From positions 124,001 through 188,000 of the forward strand of contig NZ_JPRF03000016.1 of NCBI RefSeq assembly GCF_001188955.3: DNA of 64,000 nucleotides. The letters are read 5' to 3'. Below, one piece after another: positions 1 through 8,775 of the stretch. The notes under the pieces were generated by a model. The model did not search any database. It had not been told where the DNA came from and saw only the letters and a program-made list of their open reading frames with translations. Both the position numbers and the translations under genes were made by a program. This DNA is from Kitasatospora aureofaciens (GTDB lineage Bacteria > Actinomycetota > Actinomycetes > Streptomycetales > Streptomycetaceae). How positions within the stretch are numbered: position 1 is the stretch's first letter; every line of letters starts with the position of its first letter.

Positions 1-1
1 C

Positions 2-712
2 GTACTGCGCAGTGCGTATGCCCAGTTCGTCTTCCTGGTAGGCGGCGCGGACCACGACCAGATGGAGAAGATGCGCGAGTACCTCTCCGCGCTCACCCGG
101 GGCTGGAACGTCCAGCAGGTCCGCGAGATCGTCGCCGAGACGCTGCACAACCTGATCGACCCGATCATCTACGACGAGGCCGCCTCGCTGATCGAACAGC
201 ACCACGCGGCCGGCCGGGACGTGGTGATCGTCAGCAGCTCCGGCTCCGAGGTGGTCGAACCGATCGGCGCGCTGCTCGGCGCGGACCACGTGATCGCGAC
301 CCGGCTCAAGGTGGAGGACGGCTGCTACACCGGCGAGATCGAGTACTACGCCTACGCCGAGAACAAGGCCGCCGCCATCCGGGAGTTGGCCGAGGCGGAG
401 GGCTACGCCCTGGCCGAGTCCTACGCCTACAGCGACTCCTCGACCGACCTGCCGCTGCTGGAGGCGGTCGGCCACCCCTCCGCCGTCAATCCCGACCGCG
501 CGCTGCGCAAGGAGGCGCAGGCCCGGGAGTGGCCGGTGTTGGTCTTCGACCGGCCGGTGCAACTGAGACGGCGGCTGCCCGAGTTCTCGGCGCCGAGCGG
601 TTCGGTACTGACCGCGGTGGCGATCGGGGCGGCGGCGGTGACCGCCGGGGTCGTCTGGTACCTGGCGCGTCGGCGCAGGCCCACGACCCTGCGCCCCCGA
701 CGGAAGCCGTGA
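2..712 (+). CDS. HAD-superfamily (SerB/HAD-IB-like) phosphatase, 5' end outside window
   Basis: The reading frame is open to the left edge, so the gene begins outside the window and the N-terminal DxD nucleophile motif is not seen. What remains has the rest of the HAD-IB fold: a VVIVSSSGSE segment matching HAD motif II, a conserved Lys in ENKAAAIREL, and a YSDSSTDLPLLEAVG segment matching motif III with its acidic metal ligands. VNPDRALR follows, a typical end of this family. One C-terminal membrane helix (about 20 hydrophobic residues) and an Arg-rich tail would anchor it with the catalytic domain in the cytoplasm. The family includes phosphoserine phosphatases and lysophosphatidate-type phosphatases; the substrate cannot be told from sequence. 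Stop TGA at 710-712. Confidence 0.85.
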   Translation, partial: VLRSAYAQFVFLVGGADHDQMEKMREYLSALTRGWNVQQVREIVAETLHNLIDPIIYDEAASLIEQHHAAGRDVVIVSSSGSEVVEPIGALLGADHVIATRLKVEDGCYTGEIEYYAYAENKAAAIRELAEAEGYALAESYAYSDSSTDLPLLEAVGHPSAVNPDRALRKEAQAREWPVLVFDRPVQLRRRLPEFSAPSGSVLTAVAIGAAAVTAGVVWYLARRRRPTTLRPRRKP

Positions 713-1125
713 TCTAGCACGAAGACCGCCAAAACGGGCAATCGACACAGACTTCTCGTTTCGGGTTCCCCTTTCGGCCGAAACGCGATACAAATGAAGC
801 ACGGCCCGCGAGACCCGGTCAGGACCGAAGAGGTCAAACCGACAACGCAGTTCAGGCCCACGGACCGCACGTACAGGTATCCGAGCACCCACATGCAGCC
901 GACCCGCTGTCGGGCCGCCGGACCAGACGAACGGGCAGGATCCCCGTCTGATCGGCACTTCCGGTGCATGCTTGGTCACCCGGTATCTGCACCAGCGGCG
1001 GCACCCAGCAGGATCAGGTGCCGCCGCATCTTCGTGTCCGCAACGTCTTCAGCGCCCGCAGCGCCCTCGGAGCCGGCTACGCCCTCGGGGTCCGCAGCGC
1101 CTCCGAGCGAGGGCGGCCGGGCCGC
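713..1125. other. Intergenic region between convergent genes
   Basis: About 410 bases with no convincing gene; the open frames here have poor codon bias and no ribosome site. It holds two inverted repeats. CGTTTCGG and CCGAAACG (757-764 and 778-785) lie just after the HAD gene. An 11-bp perfect stem GCGGCGGCACC/GGTGCCGCCGC (995-1005 and 1017-1027) lies before the end of the minus-strand Fic-like gene. Both could terminate the converging transcripts. Confidence 0.5.
995..1027. terminator. Hairpin, likely terminator for the Fic-like gene
   Basis: Perfect 11-bp stem with an 11-base loop, about 100 bases beyond the stop of the minus-strand gene at 1126. No U-tract, as is common for actinobacterial terminators. 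Confidence 0.45.
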
Positions 1126-2016
1126 TCAGGCCATGCCGCGCTGCATCGCCTCGCAGACCGCCGTGCTCTCCCGCACCCCGAGCCGCAGCGCCCGCCCGCA
1201 GTGCGCGATCCAGGCCGCCATCCCCTCGGGCGTACCCGCCAGGTAGCCCGCCAGGGCGCGGCGGTAGGTGCCGGTGCCCAGCTCGGCCAGGCCGACCTCG
1301 GCGGGGCAGATCGACTTCGGGTCGAGGCCCTCGGCAATCAGCACGATCCGCTGGGCGGCCCGCGCGATCAGCCCGTTGTGGGTGCCGAACGGCCGCAGGG
1401 CGAGCAGTTCTCCGTGCACCACCGCGGCGACCACCAGGGCCGGCGTCCCCACCCCGTGCCCCTCCGCGCGGGCCACCAGCAGCCGGGAGAGCTGGTCCAG
1501 CCGGGCCGCGACCTCCTCCGCGTCCGGGGCGGGTGGCAGCACCGGCAGCGGCCCGGTCCCGGCCTCGACCTCGACGCTCTCCACCGGCTCGAGCTCCAGT
1601 GGGAACAGTTCGTCGGCGCGCTCCCCCGCCCGGCGCGGCCGACCGGCGGCCGGGTCGGCGTCGCCGACCGCGAGCAGGTGCAGCCTGGCCAGCACCTGCA
1701 GCGGCGAGTGCCGCCAGACGCTGAGCAGCTGCCCCGCCTCGGCGGCCATGCGCAGGGCCGCGCCGACCGTGCGGGCCTCGGTGTCCAAGCCGAAGTCGGT
1801 GCGGCGCCGGACCTCCTCCAGCGGCCAGTCGGCCCCGGCCACGGCCGCCGACGCGCGGGCGCCGCGCAGCGCGGACTCGGAGGTGACCTCGGCCGCTCGG
1901 CGGCGCATCACCCGGTGGCCGTACAGCCGGTCGACGGCCTTGCGCACCTCGGCCACGGCGTCGGGCACCCCGGGGAGCTGGGCCAGCGGGGCGAGGGGAT
2001 CTGTTCCAGTGCTCAC
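1126..2016 (-). CDS. Fic-fold protein with degenerate Fic motif
   Basis: 296 residues from a GTG start. Residues 200-220 read VHGELLALRPFGTHNGLIARA, aligning with the Fic signature HPFxx(D/E)GNGRxxR. P209, F210, N214, G215 and R219 are kept, but the catalytic His is Arg208 and the GNGR core is THNGL. Fic enzymes transfer AMP or other phosphate groups to hydroxyl side chains using that His, so classical activity is doubtful; this may be a binding or regulatory derivative. Homologues in Streptomyces have been labelled oxidoreductase, which the sequence does not support. It is divergent from the CooC-like gene at 2232 and convergent with the HAD gene. Confidence 0.7.
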   Translation of the reverse strand: MSTGTDPLAPLAQLPGVPDAVAEVRKAVDRLYGHRVMRRRAAEVTSESALRGARASAAVAGADWPLEEVRRRTDFGLDTEARTVGAALRMAAEAGQLLSVWRHSPLQVLARLHLLAVGDADPAAGRPRRAGERADELFPLELEPVESVEVEAGTGPLPVLPPAPDAEEVAARLDQLSRLLVARAEGHGVGTPALVVAAVVHGELLALRPFGTHNGLIARAAQRIVLIAEGLDPKSICPAEVGLAELGTGTYRRALAGYLAGTPEGMAAWIAHCGRALRLGVRESTAVCEAMQRGMA

Positions 2017-2231
2017 CTACCCGAGAGTAATGAACGGCCCGCCCCTCCCGGAACAGCAACCCCACATCACCCGTTCGAGGCAATCCTCACTTCCCTTCCC
2101 CGGCGGGGCACAAACCCCCGCTAGCATGGCCACTATCGGAGACGATAACTATTTCCAGTTAGGGGTGTCCCACGCGCGCCCCTGAGCACGCGGCCCGCCC
2201 CCAGGGCCCAGAGCGAGAGCCGGAGCCCCAG

Positions 2232-3251
2232 ATGAAGATCGCCTTCGTCGGCAAGGGCGGCAGCGGGAAGACCACGCTGTCCGCACTGTTCATCCGCCAC
2301 CTGGCCGCCATCGGTCGGCCGGTCATCGCCGTCGACGCCGACATCAACCAGCACCTGGGCCCCGCCCTCGGCCTGACCGACGCTCAGGCGGCCGAGCTGC
2401 CCCCGCTCGGCGGGCGCCTGCCGGAGATCAAGGAGTACCTGCGCGGCAGCAACCCGCTGATCCGCTCGGCCGACGAGATGATCAAAACCACGCCGCCCGG
2501 CCGCGGTTCGCGACTGCTGCGGATCGTCGAGGAGAACCCGGTCTACGCCGCCTGCGCCCGCCCGATCGCACTGGACGAGGGCTCGGTCCGACTGCTGGCC
2601 ACCGGCGCGTTCACCGAGGAGGACCTCGGGGTGGCCTGCTACCACTCCAAGGTCGGCGCGGTGGAACTGCTGCTCAACCACCTGCTGGACGGCCCGGACG
2701 AGTACCTGGTCACCGACATGACGGCAGGTTCGGACTCCTTCGCCTCCGGCCTCTTCACCCGCTTCGACCTGACCTTCCTGGTGGCCGAGCCGACCCGCAA
2801 GGGCGTCTCGGTCTACCGCCAGTACAAGGACTACGCGCGGGACTTCGCGGTCCAGCTGCGGGTGATCGGCAACAAGGTGCAGGGCCCGGACGACCTGGCC
2901 TTCCTGCGCCGCGAGGTCGGCGACGACCTGCTCACCACCTTCGGACAGTCGGACTGGGTGCGCCGGCTGGAGCAGGGCGCCGAGCCGCCGCTGAAGTCGC
3001 TGGAGCCGGCCAACCGGGCCGTGCTGGAGCAACTGCGGACCGAGGCCGAGGCTGCGTACGAGCTGCGCGACGCGCGCCGCTACACCGAGCAGGCCGTGCT
3101 CTTCCACCGGCGCAACGCGGAGAGTTGGGCAAACGCCAAGGTCGGCGTCGACCTCGCGACCCAGGTGGACGAGGGCTTCGTGCTCGGCGGGTTCCCGGGC
3201 GAGTTCACCGCCGACGGCGCGTCGGCCACTCCCGCGGGAGCCACCGCCTGA
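2232..3251 (+). CDS. CooC/MinD-family P-loop ATPase
   Basis: 339 residues. It opens with the deviant Walker A motif GKGGSGKTT (residues 7-15), followed by VDADIN (about 36-41) as switch I. These are the marks of the SIMIBI group (MinD, ParA, CooC, ArsA). CooC proteins load nickel into carbon monoxide dehydrogenase, but no CO dehydrogenase gene is nearby, so a maturation role is only analogy. TDMTAGSDSFASGLFTRFDLTFLVAEPTRKG fits the Walker B/switch II region and base-recognition part of the family. No membrane segment: cytosolic. A 357-base gap separates it from the next gene. The fold is certain; the partner is unknown. Confidence 0.8.
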   Translation: MKIAFVGKGGSGKTTLSALFIRHLAAIGRPVIAVDADINQHLGPALGLTDAQAAELPPLGGRLPEIKEYLRGSNPLIRSADEMIKTTPPGRGSRLLRIVEENPVYAACARPIALDEGSVRLLATGAFTEEDLGVACYHSKVGAVELLLNHLLDGPDEYLVTDMTAGSDSFASGLFTRFDLTFLVAEPTRKGVSVYRQYKDYARDFAVQLRVIGNKVQGPDDLAFLRREVGDDLLTTFGQSDWVRRLEQGAEPPLKSLEPANRAVLEQLRTEAEAAYELRDARRYTEQAVLFHRRNAESWANAKVGVDLATQVDEGFVLGGFPGEFTADGASATPAGATA

Positions 3252-3608
3252 CCCCAGCGCGAACGGCACCCCCACCTGCGAATTCCCGCCAGTTCGATCA
3301 CCACCCAATGGGGTGAACCGGGGATTTTCCGCTTCCCGTCGGGAACGACGCCGTGCAAAGCTTTCATTACCCTCGGTTTACCGAGTCTTGACGGCCCTCC
3401 CGCGGCCCTCGGCGAGACATCCCGCGCCTCGCCCTGGCCCTCGGCGGGCCGGATGGTCGACGCCGGCCGGTGACACCCGCACTCCCCGCCGCGCCCACGC
3501 CATCCCGCCACACCGTCGCGCCCACGACAGCCGATCCGCCCCGGAGCCCGACCCCGGGCTCACCACCGGACCTGACTGCGTTCGTTCCCCCGGACAGACG
3601 GGAAGACC
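3252..3608. promoter_or_regulatory. Upstream region of the SulP-carbonic anhydrase gene
   Basis: No gene seen. A perfect 14-bp palindrome, CTCGGTTTACCGAG (3372-3385), is followed two bases later by TTGACG (3388-3393), a good sigma-70-type -35 hexamer. A clear -10 box at the right distance is not obvious. The palindrome next to a -35 element looks like an operator for the bicarbonate/carbonic anhydrase gene. Confidence 0.4.
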
Positions 3609-6023
3609 ATGACCCTCGACATCTCCAGTGCCCCCATCGCCTCAGACACCACCGACCACGCGCCACCGGACCCCGGCCCCCGGATCCGCTGGACCCAGGA
3701 CCTCTCCGCCTCCCTGGTGGTCTTCCTGATCGCCGTGCCGTTCTCCCTCGGCATCGCGCTCGCCACCGGCGCCCCGCTCACCGCCGGTCTGGCCGCCGCG
3801 GCCGTGGGCGGCATCGTGGTCGGGCTGTCCGGCGGCACCCCGCTCATGGTCAGCGGTCCCTCCGCCGCGCTGACCGTGATCACCGCCGGGCTGATCGCCC
3901 AGTACGGCTGGCGGGCCACCTGCGCCGTCACCGTCGCCGCCGGACTGCTGCAACTCCTGCTCGGCGCACGCCGGGTGGCCCGGACGGCACTCGCCGTCTC
4001 GCCCGCGATCGTGCACGGCATGCTGGCCGGAGTCGGACTCACCATCGCCCTCGCGCAGCTGCACGTCGTCCTCGGCGGCTCCCCGCAGAGCTCGGCGGTC
4101 GCCAACCTCCTGGCGCTGCCCGAGCAGTTGTCCGGTCCGCACCCACCGGCGGTGCTGGTCGGCGCGGTGACCGTGGCCGTGCTGCTGGGCTGGCCCCGGC
4201 TCGACCGACTCCCAGGCCGTGCGGGCGAGTTCGGTGCCCGTCTGGCCAAGGTGCCCGGCCCGCTGGCCGCCGTGGCGACCGCCACCGCGCTCGCCCTCGC
4301 GCTGGACCTGCGACTCGCCCACATCGAACTGCCCTCCTGGCAGCCGCAGTCTCTCGTGCCCGCACTCCCGCACGGTTCGCTCGCCGGGGTGCTCGCCGCC
4401 GCCCTCACCGTCACCGCCGTCGCGAGCGTGGAGTCGCTGCTGTCCGCCGTGGCGGTGGACCGGATGTCCCAGCGCACCGGTGACCTCGACCGCGAGCTGC
4501 GCGGACAGGGCCTCGCCAACCTGGTCAGCGGGCTGGTCGGCGGACTGCCGATCGCCGGCGGCGCCGTGCGCAGCACCGCCAACGTCCGGGCCGGCGGGCA
4601 GACCAGGTGGGCCTCGGTGCTGCACGGCGTCTGGGTACTCGCGGCCGCACTGGCGCTGGCCGGTGGGCTGCGCCGGATCCCGCTGGCCGCCCTGGCCGCC
4701 CTGGTGCTGGTGGTCGGGCTGCAGATGGTGAGCTTCGCGCACATCCGCAACGTGCACCGGCACCGCGAGTTCCCGGTCTACCTGATCACCATGCTCGCCG
4801 TGGTCGCCTTCGGCGTGCTGTGGGGTGTCGGCCTCGGCGCCGCCACCGCCGTACTGCTCGCGCTCTACCGGCTGACCCGTGCCCACGTGGACGTCGAGAC
4901 CGGCCCCGACGGCTCGGTCACCGTCCACACCCATGGGCCGCTCACCTTCACCGCCGTCCCCCGGCTGAGCCGGGCGCTGGCCGGAATCCCCGAGGCCACC
5001 GAGGTCACCGTGGTGCACGACGGCTCCTTCCTGGACCACGCCGCGTACGAGACGCTGCACGACTGGCGGACGGGACACCAGGCCGCGGGCGGCCGGGTCT
5101 CGCTGGTGACGCGGCGCCAGGACGACGAGGTGCTCGATCCCGACGGCACGGTCCGCACGGGCAGCTCGCCGGGCCCGCACCGCTGCCGGGCCTGGACGCC
5201 CTGGGTCGGCCACCACTGCATCGAGCAGCAGGAGGACCCGCACGGCCGGCTGCTGGACGGCGTCCGGGTGTTCCAACAGCACACCGCCCCGTTGATCAGG
5301 CCCGAACTCGCCAGGCTGGCCCGAGAGGGGCAGACGCCCTCCCAGCTCTTCCTGACCTGCTCGGACTCGCGGATGGTGACCAGCATGATCACCAACAGCG
5401 GCCCCGGCGACCTGTTCGCCGTCCGGAACGTGGGGAACCTCGTACCAGCCCCGTTCGAGCCCGGCGCGGCGGACGACTCGGTGGCCGCCGCGGTCCAGTA
5501 CGCGGTCGAGGTGCTGGAAGTGCGCTCGATCACGGTCTGCGGCCACTCCGGCTGCGGCGCGATGAAGGCCCTGCTGGACGGCGTGCACGACGAGCGCACC
5601 GGGCCGCCCACCCCGCTGGCCCGCTGGCTGCGCAACGGCCGCGGCTCACTGGACCGGCTGCGACGGGTCCCGGCCGAGTTCGCCGACCGGCCGGTGGTGG
5701 ACCTCGTCGAGCAGCTCTGCATCACCAACGTGGTGCAGCAGCTGGACCAGCTGATGGCGAATCCGGCGGTGGAGCGCCGGGTAGAGGAGGGCAGCCTGCG
5801 ACTGGTCGGGATGTACTTCGACTTCGCCACCGCCCAGGCCTACGTCCTCGACCGCGCCGCCGGGACGTTCAGTCCGGTCGAGGCCCGCACCGAAGCCCAC
5901 GCCGGCGCCTGTGCCGAAGCCCGGCCGGACGGGCGACCTGACGAGAAGTCGGCCGAACGAGCGGGAAAGGACGGCCGGGTTCCCGTCGACGGCGGCGAGG
6001 ACGGGCCCCAGCTGGCCGCCTGA
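3609..6023 (+). CDS. SulP-family anion transporter fused to beta-carbonic anhydrase
   Basis: 804 residues in three parts. Residues about 25-430 form a SulP (SLC26-like) membrane domain with 10-12 helices. About 440-490 resemble a short STAS-like segment. About 540-760 are a beta-class carbonic anhydrase with zinc ligands Cys584 (CSDSRM, including the Asp-Arg pair) and His646/Cys649 (HSGCGAMKAL). SulP proteins carry bicarbonate or sulfate; fusion to an enzyme interconverting CO2 and bicarbonate strongly suggests bicarbonate handling at the inner membrane. The tail after about residue 755 is charged and low in complexity. It stands alone between two terminator-bearing gaps, and acs follows. Confidence 0.93.
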   Translation: MTLDISSAPIASDTTDHAPPDPGPRIRWTQDLSASLVVFLIAVPFSLGIALATGAPLTAGLAAAAVGGIVVGLSGGTPLMVSGPSAALTVITAGLIAQYGWRATCAVTVAAGLLQLLLGARRVARTALAVSPAIVHGMLAGVGLTIALAQLHVVLGGSPQSSAVANLLALPEQLSGPHPPAVLVGAVTVAVLLGWPRLDRLPGRAGEFGARLAKVPGPLAAVATATALALALDLRLAHIELPSWQPQSLVPALPHGSLAGVLAAALTVTAVASVESLLSAVAVDRMSQRTGDLDRELRGQGLANLVSGLVGGLPIAGGAVRSTANVRAGGQTRWASVLHGVWVLAAALALAGGLRRIPLAALAALVLVVGLQMVSFAHIRNVHRHREFPVYLITMLAVVAFGVLWGVGLGAATAVLLALYRLTRAHVDVETGPDGSVTVHTHGPLTFTAVPRLSRALAGIPEATEVTVVHDGSFLDHAAYETLHDWRTGHQAAGGRVSLVTRRQDDEVLDPDGTVRTGSSPGPHRCRAWTPWVGHHCIEQQEDPHGRLLDGVRVFQQHTAPLIRPELARLAREGQTPSQLFLTCSDSRMVTSMITNSGPGDLFAVRNVGNLVPAPFEPGAADDSVAAAVQYAVEVLEVRSITVCGHSGCGAMKALLDGVHDERTGPPTPLARWLRNGRGSLDRLRRVPAEFADRPVVDLVEQLCITNVVQQLDQLMANPAVERRVEEGSLRLVGMYFDFATAQAYVLDRAAGTFSPVEARTEAHAGACAEARPDGRPDEKSAERAGKDGRVPVDGGEDGPQLAA

Positions 6024-6074
6024 GAGCCGGGCCCGTGTCCCCGCCGGGCGGGCCGGGGCGCGGGCCCCCCGGCC

Positions 6075-6113
6075 GCCGTGCGGTCCGCCGCCCCGCGCGG
6101 CGGACCGCACGGC
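6075..6113 (+). terminator. Terminator after the SulP-carbonic anhydrase gene
   Basis: A 17-bp stem (core GTGCGGTCCGCCGC / GCGGCGGACCGCAC) with a five-base loop, about 50 bases after the stop codon. Very stable. Confidence 0.8.
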
Positions 6114-6133
6114 CGGTCGTTCGATCTTCGGTC

Positions 6134-6149
6134 ATAGGTCTACACCAAT
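6134..6149. promoter_or_regulatory. dre-like palindromic operator upstream of acs
   Basis: ATAGGTCTACACCAAT matches the DasR-responsive element consensus ACTGGTCTAGACCACT, recalled from Streptomyces literature, at 12 of 16 positions, with a near-perfect GGTCTA-ACC core. It lies about 115 bases before the acs start. DasR is a GntR-family regulator of aminosugar use, whose catabolism releases acetate, so a link to acs is plausible. Another GntR-type protein could own the site. Confidence 0.45.
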
Positions 6150-6265
6150 TCCAAGGAGCCTCTTGTCAACTGACCCGTTCGCCTGGTGAGCTTGTGCGCT
6201 GGGACACACGGGACAATCCCCACGCACGGGATCGCCCCAGATCATGACTCGATGAGGAGTGCGCG

Positions 6266-8221
6266 TTGAGCAACGAGAGCCTGGCCAACCTGCTCAAGGA
6301 GGAGCGGCGTTTCGCCCCGCCGACAGAGCTCGCCGCGGCCGCCAACGTCACCGCGGCCGCGTACGCTCAGGCCTCCGAGGACCGGCTGGGCTTCTGGGCC
6401 GAGCAGGCCCGCCGCCTCAGCTGGGCCGTCGAGCCGACCGAGACGCTCGACTGGTCCAACCCGCCCTTCGCCAAGTGGTTCGCCGACGGCAAGCTCAACG
6501 TGGCCTACAACTGCGTGGACCGCCACGTCGAGAACGGCCTCGGCGACCGGGTCGCCATCCACTTCGAGGGCGAGCCCGGCGACAGCCGCTCGATCACCTA
6601 CGCCCAGCTCAAGGACGAGGTCTCGCAGGCCGCCAACGCGCTGCTGGAGCTCGGCGTCCGCAAGGGCGACCGGGTGGCGGTCTACCTGCCGATGATCGCC
6701 GAGGCGGTCGTCGCGATGCTCGCCTGCGCCCGGATCGGCGCCACCCACTCGGTGGTCTTCGGCGGCTTCTCCTCCGACGCCGTCGCCTCCCGCATCCAGG
6801 ACGCCCAGGCCAAGCTCGTCATCACCGCCGACGGCGGCTACCGGCGCGGCAAGCCCTCCGCCCTCAAGCCGGCCATCGACGAGGCGCTCACCAAGGTCGA
6901 GGGCGTCGACCACGTCCTGGTGATCCGCCGCACCGAGCAGGAGATCCCCTGGACCGAGGGCCGCGACGTCTGGTGGCACGAGATCACCGCGCGCCAGTCC
7001 ACCGAGCACACCCCCGAGGCGCACGAGGCCGAGCACCCGCTGTTCATCCTCTACACCTCGGGCACCACCGGTAAGCCCAAGGGCATCCTGCACACCTCGG
7101 GCGGCTACCTCACCCAGACCAGCTACACCCACCACGCGGTCTTCGACCTCAAGCCGGAGACCGACGTCTACTGGTGCACCGCCGACATCGGCTGGGTCAC
7201 CGGCCACTCGTACATCGTCTACGGCCCGCTCTCCAACGGCGCCACCCAGGTCATCTACGAGGGCACCCCGGACACCCCGCACCAGGGCCGGTTCTGGGAG
7301 ATCGTCCAGAAGTACGGAGTGACGATCCTCTACACCGCACCGACCGCGATCCGTACCTTCATGAAGTGGGGTGACGACATCCCCGCGAAGTTCGACCTGT
7401 CCTCGCTGCGGGTGCTGGGCAGCGTCGGCGAGCCGATCAACCCCGAGGCGTGGATCTGGTACCGCGAGCACATCGGCGGCGGCAAGTGCCCGATCGTGGA
7501 CACCTGGTGGCAGACCGAGACCGGCGCCGTCATGATCAGCCCGCTTCCGGGCGTCACCGAGACCAAGCCGGGCTCGGCCCAGCGCGCCCTGCCGGGCATC
7601 GCGGCCACCGTGGTGGACGACGAGGCCAACGAGGTCCCCAACGGCTCCGGCGGCTACCTCGTGCTCACCGAGCCGTGGCCGTCCATGCTCCGCACCATCT
7701 GGGGCGACGACCAGCGCTACATCGACACCTACTGGTCGCGCTTCCAGGGCCGTTACTTCGCCGGTGACGGCGCCAAGAAGGACGAGGACGGCGACATCTG
7801 GCTGCTCGGCCGGGTGGACGACGTCATGCTGGTCTCGGGCCACAACATCTCCACCACCGAGGTCGAGTCCGCCCTGGTCGGCCACCCGTCCGTGGCCGAG
7901 TCCGCCGTGGTCGGCGCCGCTGACGTCACCACCGGCCAGGCCATCGTCGCCTTCGTGATCCTGCGCGGCGGCATCGCCGAGAGCCCCGAGCTGGTCGAGG
8001 AGCTGCGGGCGCACGTCGGCCGCACGCTCGGCCCGATCGCCAAGCCGAAGCAGATCAAGGTGGTCGGCGAGCTGCCGAAGACCCGCTCCGGCAAGATCAT
8101 GCGCCGCCTGCTGCGCGACATCGCCGAGGGCCGCGAGGTCGGTGACACCACCACCCTCGCCGACAGTACGGTGATGAGCCAGATCCAGGCCCAGCTGCCG
8201 CCGAACGGCGACAACGGCTGA
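6266..8221 (+). CDS. acs: Acetyl-CoA synthetase (AMP-forming)
   Basis: 651 residues from a TTG start, chosen because GAGGAG (6253-6258) precedes it at good spacing and the N-terminus [15 protein letters not shown] matches the family. It activates acetate to acetyl-AMP and then acetyl-CoA in the cytosol. The adenylate-forming signature [11 protein letters not shown] is near residue 263, and the C-terminal [13 protein letters not shown] holds the catalytic Lys610, whose acetylation silences the enzyme in many bacteria. Full length for the family. A dre-like palindrome lies upstream and a 15-bp hairpin follows. Monocistronic by layout. Confidence 0.97.
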   Translation: MSNESLANLLKEERRFAPPTELAAAANVTAAAYAQASEDRLGFWAEQARRLSWAVEPTETLDWSNPPFAKWFADGKLNVAYNCVDRHVENGLGDRVAIHFEGEPGDSRSITYAQLKDEVSQAANALLELGVRKGDRVAVYLPMIAEAVVAMLACARIGATHSVVFGGFSSDAVASRIQDAQAKLVITADGGYRRGKPSALKPAIDEALTKVEGVDHVLVIRRTEQEIPWTEGRDVWWHEITARQSTEHTPEAHEAEHPLFILYTSGTTGKPKGILHTSGGYLTQTSYTHHAVFDLKPETDVYWCTADIGWVTGHSYIVYGPLSNGATQVIYEGTPDTPHQGRFWEIVQKYGVTILYTAPTAIRTFMKWGDDIPAKFDLSSLRVLGSVGEPINPEAWIWYREHIGGGKCPIVDTWWQTETGAVMISPLPGVTETKPGSAQRALPGIAATVVDDEANEVPNGSGGYLVLTEPWPSMLRTIWGDDQRYIDTYWSRFQGRYFAGDGAKKDEDGDIWLLGRVDDVMLVSGHNISTTEVESALVGHPSVAESAVVGAADVTTGQAIVAFVILRGGIAESPELVEELRAHVGRTLGPIAKPKQIKVVGELPKTRSGKIMRRLLRDIAEGREVGDTTTLADSTVMSQIQAQLPPNGDNG

Positions 8222-8274
8222 GTGCGGCGCTGACGACGGAGCGCGCAGCGGGCTCGGCGCGCTGAAGCCGTGAC

Positions 8275-8306
8275 GGGGCCCGGGCGGTGTTCACCGCCCG
8301 GGCCCC
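8275..8306 (+). terminator. Terminator after acs
   Basis: Perfect 15-bp stem GGGGCCCGGGCGGTG / CACCGCCCGGGCCCC with a two-base loop, 54 bases after the acs stop, followed by CTTCG. Confidence 0.85.
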
Positions 8307-8775
8307 TTCGTCATGCCCGCAGACGGTGTGACACCCGGGCGACGGGCAGGTCGTCGTAGCGCGGCCCAGCTGCGCGGCCCAGCTGCGCCGCCCGACCGCG
8401 GTGCCCGACCGCGTTGGGCGACCGCGGTCCGAGCGGTCCGCAGCCGGGCTTGGAGTAGCGCACCTGGAGGCCCGGCGTCTCCCGGACGGGGGCGGCGGCT
8501 GCGGCCGATGACAGGGGGGCGTTCACCCGACTGCGCGCGGCCCGGGCTGTTCGGGCGACGGTCCACTGCTACTCGGGAGTGCAGAACCGTCCCGCAGGGC
8601 TTAAGTCCTTTAACAGGACGATCCCGATGTCACCCGAAAAGTCCCGTTAGACTGCTAAGGACGCATCAAGATCCTTGAGCAGGAGTCGCGGGCGTCAGAG
8701 GGCGCGCCGGGAAGTCTGGTCGGCAACTGCACCACCCGTGCATCCGTCGCCGCTCCCCGCCCCAGGAGGTCCCAC
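8307..8775. other. acs-nhaA intergenic region with repeat and hairpins
   Basis: No convincing gene. An imperfect direct repeat around GCGGCCCAGCTGC lies at about 8361-8390. Closer to nhaA there are TAGACT (8648-8653, -10-like), an inverted repeat at 8652-8682 and a small TGCAC/GTGCA hairpin (8728-8742). AGGAGGT sits ahead of the GTG start. Confidence 0.5.
8652..8682 (+). promoter_or_regulatory. Inverted repeat at the nhaA promoter or leader
   Basis: CTGCTAAGGA (8652-8661) pairs with TCCTTGAGCAG (8672-8682), ten base pairs with one bulged G. It overlaps the -10-like TAGACT. If transcription starts near 8660 it is an operator; if further upstream, it is a leader hairpin about 95 bases before the coding sequence. 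Confidence 0.4.

Noticed and set aside
794-1246. 150-codon plus-strand frame in the first intergenic region
   Set aside because: Poor third-position GC bias, no ribosome site, no recognisable protein, and it runs into the Fic-like gene.
3642-5588. 648-codon minus-strand open frame opposite SulP-CA
   Set aside because: His/Gly/Arg-rich shadow of a clear membrane-protein/enzyme gene; no start context. Long antisense frames are usual at this GC content.
8567-8775. Known riboswitch upstream of nhaA
   Set aside because: The GGGAAGTCTGGTCGGCAAC stretch recalls parts of cobalamin or SAM riboswitches, but the conserved cores do not line up, so no class was assigned.
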